Origin: CAXXOZ01 sp963676435
GTDB lineage: Bacteria; Bacillota; Clostridia; Lachnospirales; Lachnospiraceae
Direction: 5' to 3'
DNA length: 64,000 nucleotides
Assembly (NCBI GenBank): GCA_963676435.2
Contig: CAXXOZ010000003.1
Coordinates: 1-64,000, forward strand
The translations under genes and the position numbers were made by a program. The notes beneath the pieces are model-generated. The model was not told the DNA's origin. It ran no database searches and worked only from the letters and a program-made list of their open reading frames with translations. The first letter of the stretch is position 1; every line of letters begins with the position of its first letter. Below are positions 9,603 through 18,619 of this stretch, in pieces.

Positions 9603-9965
9603 ATGATTGTAGGAATTGGAAATGATATAATTGAAATAGAAAGAATCAAAAGGGCCTGTGAAAATAAGGCCTTTTTAGAACGGGTTTATACGAAAAAAGA
9701 AATAGAACAAAGCAGAAACCGAATGTCTTTTTTTGCAGGAAACTGGGCAGTTAAGGAATCGGTTTCAAAAACTTTTGGTACGGGTGTTTTGGGTTTTGAT
9801 ATAAAAGATATTGAAGTATTAAGAGATAAGCAGGGTAAACCATATGTAAATATTTTTAATAAAGCTCATGAAGTTAAGGAAAAGTTAAAAATAACTCACA
9901 TACATGTTACTATAACAAACTCCGATAATTTGGTTTTTGCAACAGCAGTTGCGGAAAGCAGGTAA
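9603..9965 (+). CDS. acpS: Holo-[acyl-carrier-protein] synthase
   Basis: Transfers 4'-phosphopantetheine from CoA to the acyl carrier protein, activating fatty-acid synthesis. The 120-aa protein has the family start IVGIGNDIIEIERI with the Mg-binding Asp, and FAGNWAVKESVSKTFGTG with the catalytic/Mg Glu (WAVKES). The start is fixed by the conserved MIVGIGND; no good Shine-Dalgarno sequence precedes it (ACGGTATATAAT), so initiation may depend on coupling to rex, 29 bases upstream. The downstream repair gene starts five bases after its stop. Confidence 0.95.
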   Translation: MIVGIGNDIIEIERIKRACENKAFLERVYTKKEIEQSRNRMSFFAGNWAVKESVSKTFGTGVLGFDIKDIEVLRDKQGKPYVNIFNKAHEVKEKLKITHIHVTITNSDNLVFATAVAESR

Positions 9966-9969
9966 TTAT

Positions 9970-11463
9970 ATGAAAAATGCTATTTTGGGAAGCGATTTTA
10001 AACAGGTAGATAAGTTTTCTATAGAAGTACTTGGGATTCCTTCTTTAGTACTTATGGAAAGAGCGGCCTATAGTGTATATGAAGAAATTCAATATCTATG
10101 TACCAAAAAAGATAGAATATTAGTTGTGTGTGGAACTGGGAATAATGGTGCAGATGGACTTGCTGTTGCAAGAATGTTGCACATTGAGGGATATAATGTT
10201 GAATATTTAGTTATTGGAAATAAAGACAAAGCTACAGAAGAATTTAAGATTCAAGAAAACATTAATAAAAATATAAATATTAAAACTATAAATGAGATAG
10301 GAGAAAACTATAAGATTATAGTTGAAGGTATTTTTGGAATTGGCCTTAAAAGAGACATTAAAGAAAAGTTTAAGGAATTAATTTTTCGGATTAATGAATC
10401 TGGATCGATGATTATATCAATTGATGTACCTGCTGGATTGTGTGCAGATTCAGGAAAGGTGATGGGGATATCGATAAAAGCAGATTTAACTATTACCTTT
10501 GGATTAGATAAAATTGGTTTGCTAACGAGTAATGCTATGATTTACGCTGGTGGTATTATTGTTAAGAAGATTGGATTTCCGAGTGAGGCATTCAAAGAAG
10601 TAAAAAAAGATTATAAAATATATGAAAAGTCCGATTTGAAACTTATACCAGAGAGGCAGAGAGATTCAAACAAGGGAACATATGGGAAAATCTTAGTGAT
10701 TGCAGGTAGTCAGGGGATGAGTGGAGCAGCTTTTCTTTCTTCATTAGCAGCATATAGGATGGGAGCAGGACTTGTAAGAATCTTTACAGAAGAAAATAAC
10801 CGTGAAATACTTCAAAGAATGATTCCAGAAGCTACAATGCAAAATTATTCAATAGATGATTTTGATTTTGATATTTTGGATGAAGAGTTAAAAAAAGCAG
10901 ACGTAATTATAGTGGGACCTGGAATAGGCAAATCAAATATATCTAAAAAAATAGTAAAAAAAGTGCTTAATATTAATAAACCCACTGTACTAGATGCGGA
11001 TGCACTAAATATTATTTCAGAACAAATAGAAATGGAAAGTCTATACCATAGCAATATAACTATTACTCCTCATGTTGGTGAAATGTCAAGACTTATAAAA
11101 ACTGAGGTTGATGATATAAAAGAAAATAGTATATCAATATGTGAAGATTATGCAAAAAAGTTTGGGATCGTATGTGTGCTAAAGGATGCAAGGACAATGA
11201 TTAGTAATGGCACGGAATCATATATTAATATTTCTGGAAATCCAGGAATGTCCACAGCAGGCACAGGAGATGTATTGACAGGTATAATTGGAGCTTTGTT
11301 ATCTTTAGGATTAAATACTATTAAAGCTGCATCCTTAGGTGTTTATTTACATGGATTAGCTGGAGATATTATGTCTGAATCATTAAGTGAACACTCTTTA
11401 ATGGCATCAGACTTAGTAGATGGTTTAAAATACTTAACTGGAGAAAAATATAATGAATTTTGA
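9970..11463 (+). CDS. nnr: Bifunctional NAD(P)HX epimerase / ADP-dependent NAD(P)HX dehydratase
   Basis: Repairs hydrated NADH and NADPH: the N-terminal YjeF_N half epimerises R- and S-NAD(P)HX, and the C-terminal ribokinase-like half dehydrates them using ADP. N half: VVCGTGNNGADGLAVARML (residues about 49-67) and IDVPAGLCADSGKV. C half: KGTYGKILVIAGSQGMSGAA, ITPHVGEMSRL, and the nucleotide motif STAGTGDVLTGIIGALL. A longer frame opens at TTG 9937 inside acpS; ATG 9970 is preferred because it follows the acpS stop and has GCAGG upstream. Its 3' end overlaps alr by 11 bases. Confidence 0.95.
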   Translation: MKNAILGSDFKQVDKFSIEVLGIPSLVLMERAAYSVYEEIQYLCTKKDRILVVCGTGNNGADGLAVARMLHIEGYNVEYLVIGNKDKATEEFKIQENINKNINIKTINEIGENYKIIVEGIFGIGLKRDIKEKFKELIFRINESGSMIISIDVPAGLCADSGKVMGISIKADLTITFGLDKIGLLTSNAMIYAGGIIVKKIGFPSEAFKEVKKDYKIYEKSDLKLIPERQRDSNKGTYGKILVIAGSQGMSGAAFLSSLAAYRMGAGLVRIFTEENNREILQRMIPEATMQNYSIDDFDFDILDEELKKADVIIVGPGIGKSNISKKIVKKVLNINKPTVLDADALNIISEQIEMESLYHSNITITPHVGEMSRLIKTEVDDIKENSISICEDYAKKFGIVCVLKDARTMISNGTESYINISGNPGMSTAGTGDVLTGIIGALLSLGLNTIKAASLGVYLHGLAGDIMSESLSEHSLMASDLVDGLKYLTGEKYNEF

Positions 11464-12640
11464 GGACAAGTATTACAGGGTTTATGCGGGGATTGATTTA
11501 GATGCAGTATATAAAAATGTCGAAAATTTAATTTCGGTTTTAGAACCAGAATCTGGATTAACAGCTGTAGTAAAAGCAGATGGTTATGGACATGGTGCGA
11601 TTCCTGTAGCTAAAAAAATTGAAAATATTGTTGAGTCATTTGGAGTTGCAACTATAGATGAGGCTTTAAATCTTATAAAGCATGGAATAAAAAAACCTAT
11701 TCACATAATTGGTTTTACGCATGAAAGTCGTATCTTAAAAGCTGTAGAAAATAATATTAGATTAACAGTATATGATTTTAAACAAGCTAAACAGATTTCA
11801 AATATAACAACAGATGAAAAACCAGCTTATATTCATATAAAAATAGACACAGGAATGAGCAGGATAGGTTTTAAGGATAATGAGCAATCAATAGAAACGA
11901 TACTTGAAATAAATGAATTACCAAACTTAATAATTGAAGGTGTTTTTAGTCATTTTTCGTGTTCCGATGATTCTGATAAGACATCATCAAATAAACAATT
12001 AAACAGGTATCTTTCATTTATAAATAAATTAGAAAAGAAGGGAATGCAGATTCCTATAAAACATGTTTCAAATAGTGCTGCAATAATAGACATTAAAGAA
12101 GCTAATTTATCAAATGTAAGAGCGGGCATATCAATATATGGAATATATCCATCTAATGATGTTGATAAATCAAATGTCAAACTGTATCCAGCACTTACAC
12201 TTAACAGTCATATAATTCAGTTAAAAGAAATAGATGAAGGGACACCAGTTAGTTATTCGGAAACATATGTTGCTACTAAAAAAACAAAGGTTGCTACTGT
12301 ACCAGTAGGGTATGGAGATGGATATCCAAGATCACTGTCAAATATAGGTTATGTTTTGGTCAAAGGGAAAAGAGCCCCAATTATAGGTAGAATTTGTATG
12401 GATCAGTTTATGGTGGATGTTACAGATATTGATAGAGTGGAAAATGGAGATGAAGTTGTTCTTATTGGCAAACAAATGGGAAGCGAAATTTTAGTTGATG
12501 AATTATCAGAACTATCAAATAGATTTACTTATGAATTTGTATGTGATTTAGGTAAAAGAATACCAAGAGTTTATTTTTCAAAAGGAAAAGTAGTTTGTAA
12601 AAAAGATTATTTTGAAGATGAGTACAAAATAATTGACTAA
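11453..12640 (+). CDS. alr: Alanine racemase
   Basis: PLP enzyme that makes D-alanine for peptidoglycan and teichoic acid. The PLP lysine is in AVVKADGYGHGA (about residue 42). The fold-III barrel includes HIKIDTGMSRIGF, FSHFSCSDD, HVSNSAAI and VRAGISIYGIYP. The C-terminal beta domain includes the catalytic-Tyr region (VSYSETYVA) and MDQFMVDVTD. Length 395 aa is normal. GGAG before ATG 11453 lies inside the end of the NAD(P)HX repair gene, with which it overlaps, so translational coupling is likely. The acpS-nnr-alr order is common in Firmicutes. Confidence 0.97.
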   Translation: MNFEDKYYRVYAGIDLDAVYKNVENLISVLEPESGLTAVVKADGYGHGAIPVAKKIENIVESFGVATIDEALNLIKHGIKKPIHIIGFTHESRILKAVENNIRLTVYDFKQAKQISNITTDEKPAYIHIKIDTGMSRIGFKDNEQSIETILEINELPNLIIEGVFSHFSCSDDSDKTSSNKQLNRYLSFINKLEKKGMQIPIKHVSNSAAIIDIKEANLSNVRAGISIYGIYPSNDVDKSNVKLYPALTLNSHIIQLKEIDEGTPVSYSETYVATKKTKVATVPVGYGDGYPRSLSNIGYVLVKGKRAPIIGRICMDQFMVDVTDIDRVENGDEVVLIGKQMGSEILVDELSELSNRFTYEFVCDLGKRIPRVYFSKGKVVCKKDYFEDEYKIID

Positions 12641-12697
12641 TATATGAGTTAGTGATAAATTGTTCATAAAATTATAATAAAGGAGAAAATAACACTA

Positions 12698-14053
12698 ATG
12701 GATGATGGGAGTCCGATTCTGGGATTATTGTTAATTATAGTAACCCTGATTATATACATGATTTTATTTGGTTTTAGTTCAGCGATACAATCAATAAATG
12801 AATATGATCTAACAGAAAAATCTTACTTAGGTAAAAAGAAAGCAAAAAGTATTTTAAAAATAATTGAGGATCCAGGAAAGTTTGTAAACACAGTACAGAT
12901 AATGTCGATAGTAATGTTACTTGTTCTAGGTATTACGGCATTGGTTACTTATGCAAAAATATTCACCTTTTTCTTTTATTATGTAGTAAAGATGGGAAGC
13001 TCTAACCTGGCATCTCTTTTGGGCTATCTTTTAACGATATTAATATTAATAATAGTGTTAGTTTCTTTAGGAATTGTTATACCTAAAAAAATCGCATCAA
13101 AACATCCTGAGGGGTGGGCTTATGCAATGGTTTATATTGTTCTTTTCTTTATGGCTATCTCGACACCTTTACATAAACTTATAAGCTTTTTATCCTGTAT
13201 TATCTTAAAACTATTTAAGGTTGACTTTAAAGATGAAGATGATGAAGTAACAGAAGAAGAGATTATGTCTATGGTTAATGAGGGACATGAGCAGGGAACG
13301 ATATTAGCTAGTGAAGCTGAAATGATTACAAATATTTTTGAGCTTGGAGATAAAGAAGCAGAAGACATAATGACTAACAGAAAGAATATTGTTGCAATTA
13401 ATGGTAATTGGACTTTAGAGGAAACTGTTAAGTTTATTTTTGAAGAAAACAACTCAAGATTTCCTGTCTACCTAGACAGTATTGATAATATAATAGGTAT
13501 TTTATATTTTAGAGATGCCGTAGTTTTTTATGACAAGGAAGAAAACAGAGATAAATCGGTTAAAGATATAGTGCACATAATGAGAAAAGCATACTTTATT
13601 CCAGAAACAAGAAAAATCGATATTATATTCAAGGATATGCAATCAGAAAAAATACACATGAAAATAGTTATAGATGAATATGGACAGACTGCAGGTTTAA
13701 TAACTATGGAAGATATTCTTGAAGAAATTGTTGGTAATATTTTTGATGAATATGATGAAATCGAAAATAATATTTTGTTTCAGGAAGAAGGGAAGTACTT
13801 GTTGCGAGGGATGACAGCTCTTGAAGATATTGAAGATGAGCTGGGAATAGATTATAGATATCATGATTACGACACAGTTAATGGACTATTAATTTCTGAA
13901 CTTGGGCGAATTCCGACTCAGGAAGAAAGACCAGAAATTATAGTAGATGGATATACTTATAAGATCCTTGGAGTTGAAAACAAAATGATATCACAAGTGT
14001 TGTTGACAATACCTGAGGATAAAAAAATAGATTACGAAAAAGAGGAAGTTTAG
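12698..14053 (+). CDS. CNNM/CorC-HlyC-type membrane protein with CBS pair
   Basis: Integral membrane protein (451 aa) of the family once called hemolysin C/CorC, linked to Mg or Co efflux. Residues 1-170 hold about four membrane segments (DUF21/CNNM region), though the N-terminus is less conserved than in typical members. A CBS-domain pair follows, with the family hallmark [35 protein letters not shown], and [28 protein letters not shown]-terminal CorC_HlyC domain covers about 360-445. The AGGAG at 12681-12685 is 12 bases from ATG, longer than usual, but no other start fits. Ion specificity cannot be read from sequence. Separated from yebC by one base. Confidence 0.9.
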   Translation: MDDGSPILGLLLIIVTLIIYMILFGFSSAIQSINEYDLTEKSYLGKKKAKSILKIIEDPGKFVNTVQIMSIVMLLVLGITALVTYAKIFTFFFYYVVKMGSSNLASLLGYLLTILILIIVLVSLGIVIPKKIASKHPEGWAYAMVYIVLFFMAISTPLHKLISFLSCIILKLFKVDFKDEDDEVTEEEIMSMVNEGHEQGTILASEAEMITNIFELGDKEAEDIMTNRKNIVAINGNWTLEETVKFIFEENNSRFPVYLDSIDNIIGILYFRDAVVFYDKEENRDKSVKDIVHIMRKAYFIPETRKIDIIFKDMQSEKIHMKIVIDEYGQTAGLITMEDILEEIVGNIFDEYDEIENNILFQEEGKYLLRGMTALEDIEDELGIDYRYHDYDTVNGLLISELGRIPTQEERPEIIVDGYTYKILGVENKMISQVLLTIPEDKKIDYEKEEV

Positions 14054-14054
14054 T

Positions 14055-14783
14055 ATGGCAGGACATTCAAAATTTGCAAATATCAAGCATAAAAAAGAAA
14101 AAAATGATGCAGCAAAAGGTAAAATATTTACTATTATAGGTAGAGAAATAGCTGTTGCAGTAAAAGATGGTGGAGCAGATCCGGCAAATAATTCAAAATT
14201 AAGAGATGTTATTGCAAAAGCAAAAGCCAATAATATGCCAAATGATACAATTGATAGAGGAATTAAAAAAGCTGCAGGGGAGCTCGGAAGCATTAATTAT
14301 GAATTGGTTTCCTATGAAGGATATGGACCTTCAGGTACTGCTATTATAGTAGATGCCCTTACGGACAATAAAAACAGAACAGCTGCTAATGTTAGGAATG
14401 CATTCACAAAAGGCGGTGGAAATGTAGGTACTCAGGGATGTGTATCATATATGTTTGAGAAAAAAGGACAGATTATTATAGATAAAGAAGAGTGTGAACT
14501 TTTGGCAGATGATTTAATGATGATTTCACTTGATGCAGGTGCAGCAGATTTTGTTGAAGAGGAAGATTCTTATGAGATAATTACCGAGCCTGATGATTTT
14601 GGAGTTGTTAGAGAAGCTCTTGAAAAAGAAAAAATTCAAATGGCATCAGCTGAAGTGACAATGATACCTGCTACATATGTTGAACTTACAGATGAAGAAG
14701 ATATAAAAAAGATTAATAAAATCCTTGATTTACTTGATGTAGAAGATGATGTACAGCAGGTTTATCACAACTGGGATGAGTGA
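14055..14783 (+). CDS. YebC/PmpR family regulatory protein
   Basis: Small cytosolic protein (242 aa). YebC proteins were described as transcription regulators, and more recent work implicates some of them in translation of proline-rich stretches. Landmarks: [26 protein letters not shown] at the start (typical is MAGHSKWANIKHRK; here Trp is Phe), [33 protein letters not shown] and [18 protein letters not shown]. The whole-length match makes the family certain. It is translated directly after the CBS protein (one-base gap) and followed by a terminator. Confidence 0.95.
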   Translation: MAGHSKFANIKHKKEKNDAAKGKIFTIIGREIAVAVKDGGADPANNSKLRDVIAKAKANNMPNDTIDRGIKKAAGELGSINYELVSYEGYGPSGTAIIVDALTDNKNRTAANVRNAFTKGGGNVGTQGCVSYMFEKKGQIIIDKEECELLADDLMMISLDAGAADFVEEEDSYEIITEPDDFGVVREALEKEKIQMASAEVTMIPATYVELTDEEDIKKINKILDLLDVEDDVQQVYHNWDE

Positions 14784-14840
14784 TTTGCACTTCATATAGT
14801 AAAAAATAAAAAAAACAACCCAATATATTGAAAAAATTTT

Positions 14841-14869
14841 AGAAATCACTAAAGTGATTTCTTTTTTTT
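14841..14869 (+). terminator. Intrinsic terminator after yebC
   Basis: Stem AGAAATCAC / GTGATTTCT with a TAAA loop, then a run of eight T (14862-14869). Confidence 0.92.
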
Positions 14870-14895
14870 GCCGATATTTACCTATATGGTATATT
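14868..14895 (+). promoter_or_regulatory. Possible promoter of the Ig-repeat gene
   Basis: TTGCCG (14868-14873), 16-base spacer, TATATT (14890-14895), 30 bases before the start codon and abutting the upstream terminator's T-run. The -10 box lies in ACCTATATGGTATATTA, a sequence nearly repeated before acpS. Confidence 0.5.
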
Positions 14896-14924
14896 ACGCG
14901 TTCTAATTGGGAAGGAGCTGTTTT

Positions 14925-17900
14925 ATGAATAAAATAGTTAATAAAGGAAAATCATTAGCGGTGAAATATTGGAAAATATATGTTCCAGCAATAATTGCCG
15001 CTATTGCTGTGTGTACTGGAATAGGAATAGCGAGTGCTGCTGACGTAGCAGTAGTTGTACAATCCAGCACATCTGATTATTTAGATATGGGAGATACAGT
15101 AACTCTTACTGCTACAGCTACAGGTAGTGATGCAGTAGGTGGAACATTTGTATGGGAATCAGGAGATTCAAATATAGCTCTTTTAGGAGCATCTACTCAA
15201 AATGGAAATACTTCTGAAGTGGTAGCAACAGCAACAGGAGCTGGAAGTGCAACTATTACTGCCAGATATGTTGTTGGAGGAACTACTTATGGAAGTGGTT
15301 CAAAAGATGTAGTTGTTCAGTTGGTTATTGGAAATAAACCAATAGTAACTCTAGATCAAAATACTGGAGATACCCTTACGTTTACAACTAATGCAGCTGC
15401 TACAACAACTTTAACCTGGCGTTCTTCTAATACTTCAGTAGTTACAGTTGAAACAGTTGGTACATCTGGTAGAGTGACAGTTGTAGGGTCGGGTACAGCA
15501 ACCCTTACTGCGACGGCAACCAATGTTGTTTCGGACAGTTTTGAAATTGTCCTGAAGGCCAAAGTAACAGAACCTAGTTCCCCAATTACCGTAGAACACG
15601 ATGAAACAAATAGATTAATAAGTACAAACGCAGCAAATCCTGTAAACTTACAATATGTAAGTTCAGATGAGGAAGTTTTTGGTATAACAGCGGCAGGTAT
15701 TATAGTACCGAGAACAGCAGGTGAAGCAATAGCATATGTGTATCCGACTACAAATCTTGTCCCAGCAGATGGAGATTCTATAGATGTGGTTGTAAAATTT
15801 GGAATTATTGCACCTGCAACAAGTGTGGCAGTTGGAAATACTCTTCAGTTATCAAGTAATACATCTTCCACAGGTGTAACATGGACTTCTTCAAATGCCT
15901 CAGTTGCTACAGTAAACCCAGTAACAGGAGAATTAACAGCTCATTCAAAAGGTACTGCTGTGATTAGAGCAACTCTTCAAGATGCAAACTTGTTTTCAGG
16001 AGTAATACAAACTGCTGAAATTCAGATAGAAATTATTGATTCTTTTGGATTGAACATTACAGAAAATGTTATAAATGTTGGAGAAGAATTTACAATTGAA
16101 GGGATTGTAACAGATGATTCAGCTAGTGTTGCATGGTCATCATCAGATGAAAGTGTAGCAACAGTAGTAGATGGTGCAGAAAACTTTACAGCAGTTGTTA
16201 CTGGTGTATCAAGAGGTACTGCAATAATTACTGGAACGCAGATAATTGGTACTGTTAGAATGACTGCTACTTGTGAAGTATCGGTCAAGCAACCGGTTGA
16301 AGATGTAATTATTTACCCTACTTCAACTACGATAGAAATTGGTCAGGTTTACCCTATGGTTGTAGTATTTAATCCTTCCAATGCTGATAATAAGAATATA
16401 CGATGGGTTTCTTCAAATCCAGCTGTAGCTACTGTAAATGACTCAGGATATGTTACGGGTATTACGGGAGGTACAACTACAATTTCGGTTATTTCCGAAG
16501 ACGGACTGAAAGTTGCAAACTGTACTTTAACGGTTAGGCAACCAGTGACTGGAATAACTTTAAACCAAACAAATGTAGAAATAAGTGAATCCTTAGGGCA
16601 ATATCAGCTTACATATACTATTACTCCTTCGAATGCAACAAATAAGGATGTGACATGGACTTCTTCAAATCCGACAGTTGCCACAGTGAGTCAGACAGGT
16701 CTTGTGACATTTGTTGCACCTGGAACAACTACCATAATAGCAAAAACTGTTGATATAGGAACAAGTGGAAATCTAATAGCTACCTGTGAATTTCATATAA
16801 CAGTTCCAGTATCTGGAATAGAACTGGATTATGATACGGTTACAATAGATGTAGGAGATACTTTTAGGCTTACAGGAACGATAGAACCTGCAACGGCTAC
16901 AAATCAAAATGTTGAATGGACAACTACGGATGCTACAGTAGCAACGGTTAATGCATCAGGTCTTATTACTGCAACAGGTAGTGGTTTTGCTACAATAATG
17001 GCTAGAACAGAAGACGGAGGATATGTTGCTTCGTGTAAAGTGGTTGTTGAGCAACCAGTAACTAGCATAACCTTAAGTACAACTGATACAACTGTTAGAA
17101 AAGGTGACTACTTCTGGCTTTTTGCTACAGTAAATCCTTCGAATGCAACTAATCAAAATATTGTTTGGTCTTCAAATAATCCAGCTGTAGCTACAGTTGA
17201 TTCAGATGGTATGGTTACAGGAGTAGAAGCAGGAGATGCTTTTATAACAGCTACAAGTGCTGATTCAGGTGTTACTGCAAGATGTCAGGTGGTTGTTACA
17301 CAGGCAGTAACGGGGATAACCTTAAATGTAAATGAACAAACAATAGATAAAGGAGAAAAATTCCTTATTATACCGAATGTTGAGCCTATAGATGCTACGG
17401 ACAAAACAGTGACTTATACATCAAGTGATCCAGAAGTCGCTACTGTAAGTGATAATGGTATAGTAACAGGTGTTACAGGTGGAACAGCAATTATTGTTGT
17501 TCAGACTAATGAAAGAGGTCTTATAGCAAGCTGTCAGATAACGGTAAATGAAGCGGCTACATCAGTAGAAATTATCGATCCGACAACACTAATAAATAAC
17601 GGTGACGCTAAACAACTATCAGTAGAAGTTTTGCCAGAAACAGCTTCTAATAAAACTGTAAACTGGTACACGAGTAATGCATCAGTAATTACAGTAGACT
17701 CATCTGGAAGAATTGAAGGGGTTGGATATGGAACGGCTACTATTTCAGCAATTGCTGCAGATGGTAGTGGAGCATATGACACTGTGAATATAATGGTTAT
17801 CAGGCCGGTTTCTACTATCACAATATCTCCTTCTTCGGTTAGTATAATGCAAGGAGAATTTGCTCAGGTTTCTGCAACAGTTAGCCCATCAACAGCTACG

Positions 17901-18527
17901 GTTAAAGATATCGAATGGTCATCTTCAGATACAGACATAGCGATTGTGGACTACACAGGAGGAATAACTGGGGTAAATGCAGGTACGGCGAAAATCATAG
18001 CTACAGCAACTGATGGTAGTGGGGTTATTGGAACATGTAGAGTAACTGTTAAAAAGACTATAAATGCAAGCTCTGTAACAATTAATACATCAGAATTAAC
18101 TTTATTACCAGGTCAAACACAGACCTTAACTGCAAGAATTAAACCAACATCGACTACAGAAACACTTATTTGGTATTCTGGTGATTCTTCTGTAGCAACA
18201 GTAAGTCAGTCAGGTGTTGTTACAGCAAGAGGTCAGGGTAATACTCAGGTCTATGCGATGTCATCATATGGAACTGTTGAGTCAGAATGTGATATCAATG
18301 TTCTTGGTATGAATGCTACATATATATCTTTAGAACAATATGACAGTTATTATCTAGATGTGTTTGGGTCGACCGGAACAATAAACTGGTATAGTAATAA
18401 TATGAGGGTAGCTACTGTTGATACTTCAGGAAGAGTTATAGCTAGAAGCGCAGGAACTACTACAATTACAGCCAGAGCAAATGGTAAATTACTTTATTGT
18501 ACAGTTCGAGTATTAACAATGAATTAA
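14925..18527 (+). CDS. Large exported protein of tandem bacterial Ig-like (Big_2) repeats
   Basis: Predicted secreted or surface protein of 1200 aa. A basic N-terminus and hydrophobic segment (about 19-39, ending ASAADV) form a signal peptide or anchor. The rest is about 14 repeats of 70-90 residues; those from about residue 460 on share the unit PVT.I.L......I..G....L...V.PS.AT...V.W.SS...VATV...G.VTG...G.A.I.A and are the best Big_2 matches, while the first five are more divergent. No LPXTG, SLH, cell-wall-binding or enzymatic domain is visible, so retention on the cell would need the uncleaved N-terminal segment. A longer frame starts at TTG 14907, but AAGGAG at 14912-14916 supports ATG 14925. 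Likely adhesive or structural; the role is inferred. Confidence 0.88.
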   Translation: MNKIVNKGKSLAVKYWKIYVPAIIAAIAVCTGIGIASAADVAVVVQSSTSDYLDMGDTVTLTATATGSDAVGGTFVWESGDSNIALLGASTQNGNTSEVVATATGAGSATITARYVVGGTTYGSGSKDVVVQLVIGNKPIVTLDQNTGDTLTFTTNAAATTTLTWRSSNTSVVTVETVGTSGRVTVVGSGTATLTATATNVVSDSFEIVLKAKVTEPSSPITVEHDETNRLISTNAANPVNLQYVSSDEEVFGITAAGIIVPRTAGEAIAYVYPTTNLVPADGDSIDVVVKFGIIAPATSVAVGNTLQLSSNTSSTGVTWTSSNASVATVNPVTGELTAHSKGTAVIRATLQDANLFSGVIQTAEIQIEIIDSFGLNITENVINVGEEFTIEGIVTDDSASVAWSSSDESVATVVDGAENFTAVVTGVSRGTAIITGTQIIGTVRMTATCEVSVKQPVEDVIIYPTSTTIEIGQVYPMVVVFNPSNADNKNIRWVSSNPAVATVNDSGYVTGITGGTTTISVISEDGLKVANCTLTVRQPVTGITLNQTNVEISESLGQYQLTYTITPSNATNKDVTWTSSNPTVATVSQTGLVTFVAPGTTTIIAKTVDIGTSGNLIATCEFHITVPVSGIELDYDTVTIDVGDTFRLTGTIEPATATNQNVEWTTTDATVATVNASGLITATGSGFATIMARTEDGGYVASCKVVVEQPVTSITLSTTDTTVRKGDYFWLFATVNPSNATNQNIVWSSNNPAVATVDSDGMVTGVEAGDAFITATSADSGVTARCQVVVTQAVTGITLNVNEQTIDKGEKFLIIPNVEPIDATDKTVTYTSSDPEVATVSDNGIVTGVTGGTAIIVVQTNERGLIASCQITVNEAATSVEIIDPTTLINNGDAKQLSVEVLPETASNKTVNWYTSNASVITVDSSGRIEGVGYGTATISAIAADGSGAYDTVNIMVIRPVSTITISPSSVSIMQGEFAQVSATVSPSTATVKDIEWSSSDTDIAIVDYTGGITGVNAGTAKIIATATDGSGVIGTCRVTVKKTINASSVTINTSELTLLPGQTQTLTARIKPTSTTETLIWYSGDSSVATVSQSGVVTARGQGNTQVYAMSSYGTVESECDINVLGMNATYISLEQYDSYYLDVFGSTGTINWYSNNMRVATVDTSGRVIARSAGTTTITARANGKLLYCTVRVLTMN

Positions 18528-18542
18528 TAGAAGCTTCTCAAG

Positions 18543-18571
18543 TTGCATATTGTAAGCAAATATGATATATT
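18543..18571 (+). promoter_or_regulatory. Probable promoter of the zinc-ribbon gene
   Basis: TTGCAT (18543-18548), 17-base spacer, TATATT (18566-18571), 49 bases before ATG 18620 and 16 bases after the Ig-repeat gene stop. Confidence 0.65.
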
Positions 18572-18619
18572 ACATTGTGTTATTGTGTGAGTTATAATAT
18601 GCAACTAAGGAGAAGTTTT

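Noticed and set aside
15000..18500. Repeated DNA in the Ig-repeat gene as a CRISPR or satellite array
   Set aside because: The periodicity is in protein sequence (70-90 residues) within one open frame; repeats are diverged and not spacer-separated.
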